Counted from the first letter of the stretch, positions 35,554-44,329 are shown. The stretch: DNA of 64,000 bases from Sphingomonas sp. S-NIH.Pt15_0812 (GCF_003951315.1 NZ_QLJH01000002.1:175472-239471); one strand, 5' to 3'. Program-made: numbers and translations. Notes: generated from the sequence alone by a model not told the origin.

Positions 35554-36156
35554 CTACGCCACCGAACGCGGCAACAGGCCATGGCGGAACAGCGCCAGCA
35601 CTTCCACCAGCACCGCCTGCTTCTCCTCGCGCGACTGGTGCTTGAGCAGCAGGTTGCTGATCATGCGGATGACCAGCACCACCTGCCGCGTGCCGATCGA
35701 GCGGTCGAGTCGCCCCTCGTCATGCGCGCGCTCGACGATCGGGCGCAGCATGGTCGCCATGCGCTCGGCCAGCATCTCGAACTGGCGACGGCTGTCGGGG
35801 TCTAGCGGCAGGTCGAGCGCCAGCCGGTTGAACAGCGCCGTCGTCGGCGCGCCATCCAGCGCCATGGTGGCGATGGTGTCGTCCAGCGACCCGGCCGGAT
35901 CAAGCCGCTCGCCGATCCGTCGCAATTCGCGCTCGAACACCGCCAGCACCAGCGCCATGCGATCCTTGAAGTTGCGATAGAGCGTGCCCCGCCCCACCCC
36001 GGCCGCCGCCGCGACATCCTCCAGCGCGACGCCATAGCCGGACTGGCGGAAACAGATCATCGCGGCATCCAGCAGCGCGTCGCGACGCGCCTGGGCGTCG
36101 CGCCTCATGACCGGTATTCGGAACGGACCATGTTCCGCTTCTACATTGGCGCTCAT
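35554..36156 (-). CDS. TetR-family repressor, probable regulator of the efflux operon
   Basis: 200 residues from ATG 36156 (a TTG at 36174 is in frame). The HTH covers about residues 28-70: RDALLDAAMICFRQSGYGVALEDVAAAAGVGRGTLYRNFKDR. A helical ligand domain follows. It is convergent with the efflux operon, 21 bases away, and downstream of the DUF2794 gene. Its target is inferred to be the 21-base palindrome at 31226; no obvious copy of that palindrome precedes its own gene. Confidence 0.88.
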   Translation of the reverse strand: MSANVEAEHGPFRIPVMRRDAQARRDALLDAAMICFRQSGYGVALEDVAAAAGVGRGTLYRNFKDRMALVLAVFERELRRIGERLDPAGSLDDTIATMALDGAPTTALFNRLALDLPLDPDSRRQFEMLAERMATMLRPIVERAHDEGRLDRSIGTRQVVLVIRMISNLLLKHQSREEKQAVLVEVLALFRHGLLPRSVA

Positions 36157-36201
36157 CGCGTTCAAACCACTCAACTTTTCATGCCGCGACCGGAACGGCG
36201 A

Positions 36202-36540
36202 TCACTCCCCGTCGACCAGTTTCATCAATCGCCGCTCGACCGGCGCCAGCACCGGTCCCAGCTCATGCCCGCGCTTCAGCACCGCGCCCGCCTCGCCGAT
36301 CAGCGCCCACATGCCCTGGCGATTCCGCAAGGCGGGTCGCTTCTCGATCCGGATCTCCGGCCGTTCGGCGGTGCGGCGAAAGGCGGAGAAGACCGCCGCG
36401 TCCCGGCCCAGTTCCAGCGCATAGTCACGCCAATGCCCCGCCGCGACCATCCGGCCATACAGGTCCAGGATGCGCGTCAGTTCGGCGCGTTCGAAGCCGA
36501 CTTGCCCCGCGCCGTTCAGCGGAAAGGGAACGACCCCCAT
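36202..36540 (-). CDS. DUF2794 protein
   Basis: 112 residues of the alphaproteobacterial DUF2794 family: FERAELTRILDLYGRMVAAGHWRDYALELGRD followed by AVFSAFRRTAERPEIRIEKRP. Small, cytosolic, function unknown. ATG overlaps the cysE stop (TGATG), so it is translated with cysE. Confidence 0.85.
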   Translation of the reverse strand: MGVVPFPLNGAGQVGFERAELTRILDLYGRMVAAGHWRDYALELGRDAAVFSAFRRTAERPEIRIEKRPALRNRQGMWALIGEAGAVLKRGHELGPVLAPVERRLMKLVDGE

Positions 36541-37226
36541 CAGGCCCGGTCGCGCTCGCCCTCGCCCTGCTGGTCGGCGAGCAGGGCATCGAGCCGGCGG
36601 CGGAGCTGTTCCACCTCGCAGCGGAGCAGTTCGGTGCGCTGCGTCACCGGATCGAAATTCTCCGAACAGGGCGTGCCATAGGGGACGAAGCGCGGCGTCT
36701 GCTGTCCGCCCTCGACCATCGTCGGGCGTGCCGGGATGCCGACCATCACCGCGCCCTCGGGCACGTCACGCGTCACCACCGCATTGGCGCCGACGCGCGA
36801 GCGCGGACCCAGCGTGATCGGGCCCAGCACCTGCGCGCCCGATCCGATGATCGCGCCGTTCATCACCGTCGGGTGGCGCTTGCCGGCGACGCCATTGTCG
36901 GGGCTGGTGCCGCCCAACGTCACGCATTGATAGATGGTCACGTCGTCGCCGATCTCCGCGGTCTCGCCGATGACGACAAATCCGTGGTCGATGAAGAAGT
37001 TGCGGCCGATCTTCGCGCCGGGATGGATGTCGATCGCGGTCCAGGCCCGGGTCCAGTGGTTGACGATCCGCGCCAGCAGGAAGAAGCGCGCCTTGTACAG
37101 ACGATGCGCGATGCGGTGTCCGGCCAGCGCCCAAACGCCTGGATAGGTCAGGATTTCCAGCCGGCTGTGGGGCGCAGGATCGCGCGCCCGGATCGAATCG
37201 ATATAGGATGCCAGTCGATTTGGCAT
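36540..37226 (-). CDS. cysE: Serine O-acetyltransferase
   Basis: 228 residues. It makes O-acetylserine from serine and acetyl-CoA, the committed step of cysteine synthesis. The left-handed beta-helix hexapeptide repeats run from IDIHPGAKIGRNFFIDHGFVV to RVGANAVVTRDVPEGAVMVG, with the catalytic His in IDHGFVVIGETA and HP in KRHPTV. It is the short EpsC-like form, with a C-terminal coiled helix (ELLRCEVEQLRRRLDALL) instead of the usual long N-terminal domain. A sulfite-exporter-family gene lies divergent to it. Confidence 0.93.
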   Translation of the reverse strand: MPNRLASYIDSIRARDPAPHSRLEILTYPGVWALAGHRIAHRLYKARFFLLARIVNHWTRAWTAIDIHPGAKIGRNFFIDHGFVVIGETAEIGDDVTIYQCVTLGGTSPDNGVAGKRHPTVMNGAIIGSGAQVLGPITLGPRSRVGANAVVTRDVPEGAVMVGIPARPTMVEGGQQTPRFVPYGTPCSENFDPVTQRTELLRCEVEQLRRRLDALLADQQGEGERDRA

Positions 37227-37398
37227 AACAATCCCCTTGTCGCCGTGGCCGGCGCGTCAACCCTGGTCGAACGCATGATCTAGGCTTTGGGCCGCATGAT
37301 TACCAGCAGGCCCACCGCGCCGGGATCGGTGGTCTAAAGTCTATCTACCTTGTGGATATTCGCGCGGCGCGGCAGGTTGAGCCCGCGAAAGGATCTTC

Positions 37399-38166
37399 AT
37401 GCCCGACCTAGCGACGTTCGATTTTGCCCAGATTTGGCCCTTCATCCTGATCGGATTCGCCGCGCAGGTCGTCGACGGGGCGCTCGGCATGGCGTTCGGC
37501 GTGATCTCCAATACCGCGCTTCTGTGGATCGGCGTGCCGCCCGCCGCCGCCTCGGCCGGCGTGCATACGGTGGAGACCTTCACCACCGCCGTCTCCGGGA
37601 TCAGCCATGTCCTGCATCGCAACGTCAACTGGCGGCTGTTCCTGCGGCTGATGATCCCAGGCGTGATCGGCGGCGTGCTGGGGGCCTATGTCCTCTCGAA
37701 CATATCGGCGGCCACCGCCAAGCCGTTCATCCTCGCCTATCTGTCGGGGATCGGCGTCTATCTGCTCTACCGCGCGCTGCGCCACCCGCCCCAGCCCAAG
37801 GAGCCAAGGATCGTCGAGCCGCTGGGCCTGGCCGGCGGCTTCCTCGACGCGGCCGGCGGCGGCGGCTGGGGGCCGGTGGTGACATCCAACCTGCTGGTCC
37901 AGGGCGCGATGCCGCGCACCACGATCGGCACGGTCAACACCGCCGAATTCTTTCTGACCGCGACCATCTCCGCCACCTTCATCGCGCAGCTCGGCTGGGC
38001 GGCGGTGACGGTGGCGACGCTGGGGCTGCTGATCGGCGGCGTCGCGGCCGCGCCGTTCGGCGCGATGCTGGCCAAGAAAGTGCCCGCGCGGACGCTGCTG
38101 ATCCTGGTCGGCGTGATATTGATCGTCACCAGCCTGTTCGGACTGTGGCGCGCGCTCGCCGGGTGA
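37399..38166 (+). CDS. TauE/SafE-family anion exporter
   Basis: 255-residue membrane protein with seven to eight helices. The two family repeats are seen as VVDGALGMAFGVISNTALL and the second half AGGFLDAAGGGGWGPVVTSNLL. The family exports sulfite, sulfoacetate or other organosulfur anions. Being divergent from cysE is consistent with sulfur metabolism. It is followed 14 bases later by oxyR on the same strand. Confidence 0.9.
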   Translation: MPDLATFDFAQIWPFILIGFAAQVVDGALGMAFGVISNTALLWIGVPPAAASAGVHTVETFTTAVSGISHVLHRNVNWRLFLRLMIPGVIGGVLGAYVLSNISAATAKPFILAYLSGIGVYLLYRALRHPPQPKEPRIVEPLGLAGGFLDAAGGGGWGPVVTSNLLVQGAMPRTTIGTVNTAEFFLTATISATFIAQLGWAAVTVATLGLLIGGVAAAPFGAMLAKKVPARTLLILVGVILIVTSLFGLWRALAG

Positions 38167-38180
38167 GATAGGCGGACATC

Positions 38181-39083
38181 ATGGCCGCGACTTATCTGCC
38201 GACGCTCAAGCAGCTCCAATATCTGGTGGCATTGCACGACCATGGTCATTTCGGACGGGCGGCCGACGCCTGTTTCGTCACGCAGTCGACCTTGTCCGCA
38301 GGCTTGCGCGATCTCGAATCGCTGATCGGCGTCACCCTGGTCGAGCGGACCCGCCGCGTCGTCCGCTTCACCCCGATGGGCGAGCGATTCGTCGAAAAGG
38401 CGCGCCGCGTGCTGCGCGAGGCTGAGGAGCTGGGCGACCTGGCGCGGGCCGCCGGCCGGCCGCTGACCGGCGAGATGCGGATGAGCGTGATCCCGACCAT
38501 CGCGCCCTTCATCCTGCCGCGCATGTTGCCGCGCCTGCGACAGGATTATCCCGACCTGAAGCTGTTCCTGCGGGAGGAGCCGAGCGCGGCGGCATGCGAC
38601 GGCCTGCACAATGGCCGCACCGACTGCGTGCTGCTCGCCCTGCCCTATGCGTGCGGCGAGGTGGCGAGCGCGCCGCTGTTCGACGACCGGCTGTTCGTCG
38701 CCTTCCAGCAATCGGGCAGCGAACCGCCGCCCGCCGTCTATCCGGCGGCCGATATCGACGAGACGCGCCTGTTGATGCTGGAGGACGGGCATTGCCTGAA
38801 GGATCATGCGCTCGCCGCCTGCAACCGCCCGGAACTGCGCGCCGAGGCGACGATGATGGGTACCTCGCTCCACACGGTCGTGCAGATGGTCGATCATGGC
38901 CTGGGGCTGACGATCCTGCCGGAGATGGCGATCCAGGCGGGCATATTGGAGCATACCAGCATCGTCGCGCGACCGCTCGCCGCCGAACATGCGGTGCGGC
39001 GGATCGCGCTGGTCTGGCGACGCGCCTCGCCGCGCGAACCCGATTTCCGCCTGATGGCCGACGTGCTGGCGGCGACCTTCTGA
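38181..39083 (+). CDS. oxyR: Peroxide-sensing LysR regulator OxyR
   Basis: 300 residues. The N-terminal winged HTH is LKQLQYLVALHDHGHFGRAADACFVTQSTLS. The redox pair is Cys205 and Cys214 in EDGHCLKDHALAAC, with the same nine-residue spacing as Cys199/Cys208 of E. coli OxyR, so a disulfide switch is expected. No katG or ahpC is adjacent. The stop overlaps the start of a fasciclin lipoprotein gene (TGATG), which places that gene in the same transcript. Confidence 0.95.
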   Translation: MAATYLPTLKQLQYLVALHDHGHFGRAADACFVTQSTLSAGLRDLESLIGVTLVERTRRVVRFTPMGERFVEKARRVLREAEELGDLARAAGRPLTGEMRMSVIPTIAPFILPRMLPRLRQDYPDLKLFLREEPSAAACDGLHNGRTDCVLLALPYACGEVASAPLFDDRLFVAFQQSGSEPPPAVYPAADIDETRLLMLEDGHCLKDHALAACNRPELRAEATMMGTSLHTVVQMVDHGLGLTILPEMAIQAGILEHTSIVARPLAAEHAVRRIALVWRRASPREPDFRLMADVLAATF

Positions 39084-39628
39084 TGCGTCTTGCTCCACTG
39101 GCCCTGGCGCTGGCGCTGGCCGGCTGCGTCGCCCCGACCGCGTCACCGGTCGCCCCGCCCGTCACGCCGACCGCCCCCGAGCGGCGATCCCTCGCGCAGG
39201 AGATCGCGGCCACGCCGACCCTGCTCCACTTCGCGGCCGGCGTCCGCGCCAGCGGCACCCCCCGCCTCGCCGCCGCACAACCCGTGACGGTGATCGCGAT
39301 GACCGACGATGCCTATGGCCGGCTCGCGCCCGAAGTGCCGGAGTCGCTGCTCGCCCCCGACAATCACGCCATGCTGGTGCGGCTGGTCGACTATCATATG
39401 GTCGAGGGCGCGATCGACCGGGCCGAACTGCGTCGTCGCGTGACGGCCGGCGGCGGCACCGCCGAGCTCGCGACCCTCGCGGGCGAGCCGATGGTCGTGA
39501 CGCTGACCGGCGACGTGCCGACCCTGACCAATGCCGATGGGGACCATGCCTTCGTCACCGACGAGATCGTGCGCCCGAACGGCGTGCTGCTGCTCACCAA
39601 CGGCTTTCTCGCGCCCCGAATGCCCTGA
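39083..39628 (+). CDS. Fasciclin-domain lipoprotein
   Basis: 181 residues. Lipobox LALAGC near residue 14. A single FAS1 domain covers about residues 35-178: TVIAMTDDAYGRLAPE, LVRLVDYHMVEGAID and GVLLLTNGFL fit the H1/H2 and YH motifs. FAS1 domains mediate adhesion or bind partners outside the cell. It is coupled to oxyR and followed 102 bases later by another fasciclin gene. Confidence 0.85.
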   Translation: MRLAPLALALALAGCVAPTASPVAPPVTPTAPERRSLAQEIAATPTLLHFAAGVRASGTPRLAAAQPVTVIAMTDDAYGRLAPEVPESLLAPDNHAMLVRLVDYHMVEGAIDRAELRRRVTAGGGTAELATLAGEPMVVTLTGDVPTLTNADGDHAFVTDEIVRPNGVLLLTNGFLAPRMP

Positions 39629-39730
39629 TCCGCACGCTCCATCCCGGCCAGGGCGCGGGTCGTCGCAAGGGGAACCCATTGGCGGCTCGGGCGATGATAG
39701 GATAGATTTTCCACAGCGCCGGAGAGAAGA

Positions 39731-40360
39731 ATGCGATATCCGACCTTGCTTGCACTGACCGTCGCCACGGCGTTCGCGCTGCCGGCCCTAGCGCAGCAGG
39801 CGGCCCCCGCCCAGCCGAACACCGCCTCTGCCACAACCGCCCCCGCCGCGACCGCATCGGGCCAAGCGGCACCCGCCGCCCAGGCGGCGCCCGCCACGCC
39901 GGCCGCGACCACCACCATCGCTGCCGCGCTGCCGACGCTCCCCAACCATAGCGCGCTGCTCCGCCTGGTCCGGGCCGCGAAGCTGGAGGCGTTGCTGTCC
40001 GGTCCCGGCCCGTACACGCTGCTCGCGCCGACCGACGAAGCGTTCGGCCGCCTGCCGCCAGGCACGATGGACGCCTTCCTGGCGCCGGCCAATATCGCCA
40101 GCCTGACGACGATCCTGAAGAATCACATCATCAACGGCGCGATGACGGCGGACCAGATCAAGGCGGCGATCACCGCCGGCGGCGGTCGCGCGACGCTGAC
40201 CACGCTGTCGGGCCAGCCGATCGTCGCGACGCTGGAGAATGGCAACATCCTGCTGACCGATGCGGTCAACAACAAGAGCTATATCGACACGCCCGACCTG
40301 CGCGAGACGAATGGCGTCATCCATGTGACCAACGGCATCAGCCTGCCCAAGCTGGGCTGA
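39731..40360 (+). CDS. Exported fasciclin-domain protein
   Basis: 209 residues. Signal peptide (LLALTVATAFALPALAQQ), an Ala/Pro/Thr-rich linker of about 40 residues and a canonical FAS1 domain: YTLLAPTDEAFGRLP (H1), LTTILKNHIINGAM (YH-type), LTTLSGQPIVATLE and VIHVTNGISLPKLG (H2). It is better conserved than the neighbouring lipoprotein. GGAGAGA precedes the ATG. Probably surface or periplasmic. Confidence 0.92.
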   Translation: MRYPTLLALTVATAFALPALAQQAAPAQPNTASATTAPAATASGQAAPAAQAAPATPAATTTIAAALPTLPNHSALLRLVRAAKLEALLSGPGPYTLLAPTDEAFGRLPPGTMDAFLAPANIASLTTILKNHIINGAMTADQIKAAITAGGGRATLTTLSGQPIVATLENGNILLTDAVNNKSYIDTPDLRETNGVIHVTNGISLPKLG

Positions 40361-40369
40361 TCGATCGCG

Positions 40370-40393
40370 CCGCACCGGTTTCGACCGGCGCGG
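40370..40393. terminator. UUCG-capped hairpin between convergent genes
   Basis: CCGCACCGGT-TTCG-ACCGGCGCGG forms a ten-step stem with one A-C mismatch and a stable TTCG loop, ten bases after the fasciclin stop and eight bases before the moaE stop. Probably a bidirectional terminator. Confidence 0.65.
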
Positions 40394-40400
40394 CGGCCTT

Positions 40401-40856
40401 CTAATCAGTCGACCAGCGCGCGGCGGCCGCTTCGTCGCCGTGCCGCGCCTCGACCCAGGTGGCGACGCCGCCGCGCACCTCCCGCTTCCAGAAGGGCGCA
40501 TCGGTCTTCAGCCGGTCGATCAGATAGGCGCAGGCGTCCAGCGCCGCCGCCCGGTGCGCCGCCGTCGCCGCCACGAACACGATCCGCTCGCCCGCCCGCA
40601 TCGGGCCGACCCTATGGACGATGGTCGCCGCGTGCAGCGCCCAGCGCGTCGTCGCCTGCTCGGCGAGCGAGCGGAGCGCCGCCTCGGTCGCGCCGGGATA
40701 ATGTTCCAGTTCGAGCGTTTCGACGCCGTCATCGGTGCGGACCAGTCCGGTGAAGGTTGCGACCGCCCCCGCCCCGCCATCGTCCGGGCCCGCTTCCGCC
40801 AGCGCCATTTCCGCGGCGATGTCGATCGGCGCGGGATCGACCAGGATACGGATCAT
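40401..40856 (-). CDS. moaE: Molybdopterin synthase catalytic subunit
   Basis: 151 residues. It transfers sulfur from MoaD thiocarboxylate to precursor Z. Motifs GAVATFTGLVRTDD, LELEHYPGA, IVHRVGPMRAGERIVFVAATAAHR and RLKTDAPFWKRE (active-site Lys) all match. Its ATG overlaps the moaD stop (ATGA). Confidence 0.95.
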   Translation of the reverse strand: MIRILVDPAPIDIAAEMALAEAGPDDGGAGAVATFTGLVRTDDGVETLELEHYPGATEAALRSLAEQATTRWALHAATIVHRVGPMRAGERIVFVAATAAHRAAALDACAYLIDRLKTDAPFWKREVRGGVATWVEARHGDEAAAARWSTD

Positions 40857-41104
40857 CCGCCCGTCACCGGCGGGAAGATCGCCACCTCGCGCGCGCCGAA
40901 CAGGCTGGCGTCGAGCGGCACGAACTGCTGGTCCACCGCCGCGCGCAGCCGCGCCCGGTCGGCGAAGGCGGTACGATGCGCCTCGCTGTCCGCCGCCAGC
41001 CAGTCGAGCAGGTCGGCGACCGTGGCGACATGATCCGGAGGCATCACCCGCTCCTGGCTCCGGCCGATCGTCTCGCGCACCCAGGCGAAATAGAGCAGGT
41101 CCAT
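40853..41104 (-). CDS. moaD: Molybdopterin synthase sulfur-carrier subunit
   Basis: 83-residue ubiquitin-like protein ending in PPVTGG, the C-terminal Gly-Gly that becomes the thiocarboxylate. N-terminus LLYFAWVRETIG is typical. Start ATG 41104 overlaps the pgsA stop (TGATG). Confidence 0.95.
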   Translation of the reverse strand: MDLLYFAWVRETIGRSQERVMPPDHVATVADLLDWLAADSEAHRTAFADRARLRAAVDQQFVPLDASLFGAREVAIFPPVTGG

Positions 41105-41655
41105 CAATCCATATGCCTCAAGCCGACGCGCAGATAGTCCCAGCCGGTGATCGCGGTCAGCACCGCCGCGCCCCACAGGCTGACGAGGCCGACGCCATGG
41201 ATCCACGCCGCCGACGGGATCGCCCCGCCCAGGATCAGCGCACCGAGCGCGACCAGTTGCAGCGTCGTCTTCCACTTGGCGAGCTTGGACACCGGCATCG
41301 AAACATGCAGCGGCGCCAGGAATTCGCGCAGCCCCGACACCGCGATCTCGCGCAGCAGGATGACCAGCGCCGCGATGATGTGCAGCCCGGCGATGTCGTG
41401 CGTGCCGACCAGCATCAGGATCACCGCCGCGACCATGATCTTGTCGGCGATCGGATCGAGGAAGATGCCCAGCCGCGACACCGCCCCGTTGGCGCGCGCC
41501 AGATAGCCGTCGAAATAATCGGTGATGCCCATCAGGCAGTAGAGCGCGAACGCGATGGCATAGCCCAGCGTCCATTGCGGCCACCACAACAGCCCGACGA
41601 GCAGCGGCACCGCGACGATTCGCGACAGGGTCAACAGGTTGGGCAAACTCAACAC
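41104..41655 (-). CDS. pgsA: CDP-diacylglycerol-glycerol-3-phosphate 3-phosphatidyltransferase
   Basis: 183-residue membrane enzyme making phosphatidylglycerol phosphate. The CDP-alcohol phosphotransferase motif is complete: ITDYFDGYLARANGAVSR-LGIFLDPIADK (D-x2-DG-x2-AR-x9-G-x3-D-x3-D). Five to six helices. First gene of the pgsA-moaD-moaE run. Confidence 0.96.
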   Translation of the reverse strand: MLSLPNLLTLSRIVAVPLLVGLLWWPQWTLGYAIAFALYCLMGITDYFDGYLARANGAVSRLGIFLDPIADKIMVAAVILMLVGTHDIAGLHIIAALVILLREIAVSGLREFLAPLHVSMPVSKLAKWKTTLQLVALGALILGGAIPSAAWIHGVGLVSLWGAAVLTAITGWDYLRVGLRHMD

Positions 41656-41800
41656 CGGCCCTCCCTATCGCGCGGCGACGCGATCGGAAACCGGAAAGCG
41701 GCAGCCGGCGCGCCAGCGGGTTCGGGGTTAAAGGATTGGCGCAACGCGATCCGCTCGGCTAGACCCGCGCGACCAGCAACGGCCGGGACGCTTCGTCGAC

Positions 41801-43090
41801 ATGATCAATGCCATGGGGTTGCTGAAGCAGCGCCGCTTCCTCCCCCTGTTCACGACTCAGTTCCTTGGTGCCTTCAACGACAATCTGTTCAAGACGTCGA
41901 TGGTGCTGTTCGCCACCTATGCGGTGTTCAACGATCCCGGCAAGGAAGCGAATTTCAATGCGCTGGCGACCGGCATCGCCATCCTGCCCTTCTTCCTGCT
42001 TTCCGCCCTGGCGGGCCAGCTCGCCGACAGCCACGACAAGGCGCGGATCATCCGCATCGTGAAGACCGCCGAGATCGGCATCATGGCGATCGGCGCCGGC
42101 GGCCTGATGCTCGCCAAGGCGGGCCATACGCAGACCGGCATCGGGCTGATGCTGTTCGCGGTGCTGCTGCTCGGCACGCATTCCACCTTTTTCGGGCCGA
42201 TCAAATACGCGATCCTGCCCCAGCATCTGCCGGCCGGCGACGTGCTGGGCGGCACCGGGCTGGTCGAGGCGGGCACCTATATCGCCGTCCTGCTCGGCAC
42301 CGTGGTCGCCGGCTGGATCTCGATCGACGGAGCGGCGGCGATGGTGCTGTGCCTGTCGGCACTAGGCTGGCTGGTCGGGCGACAGGTGCCGCCGGCACCG
42401 CGCGTCGGGCCGCCGCTGGTGATCAACTACAATCCCTTCACCTCCTCGTGGCGACTGATCACCGCGACGCTGCACATCCCGCGCCTGTTCCTGGCGATCT
42501 GCGCGATCAGCTTCTTCTGGACGATCGGCGCGGTGCTGATCATCATCTTCCCGCCGTTGGTGAAGAATGTGCTGACCGCCGACGAGCGGGTGGCGAGCGC
42601 GGCGATCGCGATCTTCTCGGTCGGCGTGGCGATCGGCTCGGTCGTCATCAACACCATGCTCAAGGGGCGGATCTCCGCCCGCTATTCGCCCGCCTCGGTG
42701 GTCGCGATGGGCGTGTTCGTGGTGCTGTTCTCGCTGGCGGTGCGCCACTGGTCGGCGGCGCCGGCGGGCCATTATTACAGCCTGTCCGAATTCGTCGCGC
42801 AGCCAGGGGCGATCCCGGTCATGCTGGTGCTGCTCGCCATCGCGGTGACCGGCGGCATGTTCGTGGTGCCGCTCTACGCCTTCCTCACCACCACGGTGGA
42901 AAAGGACCAGACCGCGCGTACGGTGGCGGCCAACAATGTCGTCAATGCCGGTGCGATGACGCTGGGGTCGATCGCGGTGCTCGGCATCACGGCGATGGGC
43001 GTGACGCCGCAGGACATGCTGTTCCTGGTCGCCGGCATGTGCCTGGTCTCCGCCTGGCTGGCGCAGAAGCTGCACCGCGCCTGCGACTGA
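41801..43090 (+). CDS. LplT-like MFS transporter
   Basis: 429 residues, 12 helices. The N-terminus (RRFLPLFTTQFLGAFNDNLFKTSMV) is the signature of the lysophospholipid-flippase branch found fused to or beside acyl-ACP synthetases (Aas/LplT). Motif STFFGPIKYAILPQHL also fits. No aas gene follows, so the substrate is inferred. Start at 41801 or 41813 (ATGGGGTTGCTG) cannot be separated. Confidence 0.85.
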   Translation: MINAMGLLKQRRFLPLFTTQFLGAFNDNLFKTSMVLFATYAVFNDPGKEANFNALATGIAILPFFLLSALAGQLADSHDKARIIRIVKTAEIGIMAIGAGGLMLAKAGHTQTGIGLMLFAVLLLGTHSTFFGPIKYAILPQHLPAGDVLGGTGLVEAGTYIAVLLGTVVAGWISIDGAAAMVLCLSALGWLVGRQVPPAPRVGPPLVINYNPFTSSWRLITATLHIPRLFLAICAISFFWTIGAVLIIIFPPLVKNVLTADERVASAAIAIFSVGVAIGSVVINTMLKGRISARYSPASVVAMGVFVVLFSLAVRHWSAAPAGHYYSLSEFVAQPGAIPVMLVLLAIAVTGGMFVVPLYAFLTTTVEKDQTARTVAANNVVNAGAMTLGSIAVLGITAMGVTPQDMLFLVAGMCLVSAWLAQKLHRACD

Positions 43091-43094
43091 TCGA

Positions 43095-43113
43095 GCGGGC
43101 GCCGTTCGCCCGC
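43095..43113. terminator. Hairpin between convergent genes
   Basis: GCGGGCG-CCGTT-CGCCCGC, a perfect seven-pair stem five bases past the MFS stop and seven bases before the stop of the facing small gene. Confidence 0.55.
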
Positions 43114-43120
43114 CGCCGTG

Positions 43121-43291
43121 TCAGAAGATGAAGCTGTAGAAACAGGTGAAGAAGGCCACGAAGCTGAGCACGAACAGCTTCCAGTCGCGATCCTGATCGT
43201 CGACCTCGGGCATCGCCGCCGGCGGCGGCGGCAGCGTCCGGCGGAAGGGATGACGAGCCGATTCGGCTGTGAGGACGAGGCGTCGTTTCAT
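43121..43291 (-). CDS. Small single-helix membrane protein, unknown function
   Basis: 56 residues. A basic, Pro-rich N-terminus (MKRRLVLTAESARHPFRR, then a TLPPPPAAMP run) and an acidic stretch (EVDDQDRDW) precede one transmembrane helix at the very C-terminus (KLFVLSFVAFFTCFYSFIF). Tail-anchored topology with N-terminus in the cytoplasm. Codon use is coding-like (GC-rich third positions). The rest of 43292-43604 holds no ORF. Confidence 0.65.
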   Translation of the reverse strand: MKRRLVLTAESARHPFRRTLPPPPAAMPEVDDQDRDWKLFVLSFVAFFTCFYSFIF

Positions 43292-43424
43292 GGCCAAGTG
43301 TTAACGCCTTGTTTACGTTTTCGCCCAGTCCCAAACATGCTTAACAAATGTCCGCCCCATATCGGGACGTTCGGACGAAAGCGCAAAAATCCGGGCACCG
43401 GCCGTCCGGCGGCCCGACATCCTC

Positions 43425-43520
43425 TATAAAACCCGTAGATAAGGTTTCAGGCGACCGGCCATAGCGTCCGGGGCAACCCCGTACGATGCCCGCCGTGCGC
43501 AGGAGTCGGCGGCGAATGAT
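43425..43520 (+). other. Possible structured leader upstream of the PEP-CTERM gene
   Basis: The 313-base gap 43292-43604 has no gene. Within it, CCGGGGcaaCCCCG (near 43467-43480) and CCGCCG...CGGCGG (near 43490-43515) form two adjacent hairpins, preceded by an AT-rich TCTATAAAACCC that could be a -10 region. It might be a leader or a small RNA. No known riboswitch consensus is matched. Confidence 0.3.
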
Positions 43521-43604
43521 GTCCCATGCGCGACGCCAGCGACCCGCGGCCAATCCGGGAGGATCGTGACGAGCGTCCTTGCGCCTTCATTCAAAGAATC
43601 ACCG

Positions 43605-44252
43605 ATGACCCGATTTGCCCGGCTGTCCCTGGCCGCCATACCGTTCCTCGCCCTCGCCGCCCCGTCCCAGGCGGCGGTGACGCTCACCACCACGCTCGGC
43701 AGCACCGCCAGCTTCGCGGCCCCCGCCGGCCTCGCCGTCACCTTCGACACGGAACTGCCCGATGGCGTCAGCCTGATGCTGACCGGCGCCGGCATCCTGT
43801 CCGGCAACAGCGCCAATGGCGCCACCCCCGGCTTCAGCGACGGCAGTGCCTATCTGTCGGTCCGCAAGGACGGCGTCGCCACCCTGATGTCCGACGTCGG
43901 CGTCTCGTCGGTGAGCTTCTTCATCGGCTCGATCGACAGCTACAACATGGTCGAGCTGCTCAGCACCACCGGTGCCCTGCTCGCCAGCTATAACGGCAGC
44001 AACTTGACGACCAGCGCCAATGGCAACACGCAGCAGGCGAACACCAATCGCCGCGTCACGGTCAAGGTCGATCCCAACGATCCGCTGATCGGCGGTATCC
44101 GCTTCAAGAGCGCCGGCAACTCGCTGGAGGTCGACAACATCGTATTCAGCGTGCCGGAGCCGTCGGTCTGGATGCTGATGCTGCTCGGCTTCGCGATGGT
44201 CGCGGGCGCGACCCGCTATCGCCGCGGCTCGACCCAGGTCGTCTTCGGCTGA
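43605..44252 (+). CDS. Exported protein with PEPxxWA-type sorting signal
   Basis: 215 residues from ATG 43605. Signal peptide (LAAIPFLALAAPSQAA), a beta-rich middle domain (LSVRKDGVATLMSDVGVSSVSFFIGS), and a C-terminal tripartite signal: VPEPSVWMLMLLGFAMV followed by a basic tail (RYRRG). This is recognised by exosortase/archaeosortase-type transpeptidases, which process and attach the protein. No exosortase gene is nearby. The middle domain resembles other sphingomonad PEP-CTERM proteins, ligand unknown. Confidence 0.88.
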   Translation: MTRFARLSLAAIPFLALAAPSQAAVTLTTTLGSTASFAAPAGLAVTFDTELPDGVSLMLTGAGILSGNSANGATPGFSDGSAYLSVRKDGVATLMSDVGVSSVSFFIGSIDSYNMVELLSTTGALLASYNGSNLTTSANGNTQQANTNRRVTVKVDPNDPLIGGIRFKSAGNSLEVDNIVFSVPEPSVWMLMLLGFAMVAGATRYRRGSTQVVFG

Positions 44253-44329
44253 ACCGGACCCTTGGGGCCGCCTGTCGGGGGCGGCCTCATGTTCTTGCTA
44301 CGTTCTGAAAAGCCGGGCATGATCCGGCC

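Noticed and set aside
43425..43520. Known riboswitch (c-di-GMP or SAM type) before the PEP-CTERM gene
   Set aside because: The hairpins do not carry the conserved core bases of those families; only a generic structured leader can be claimed.
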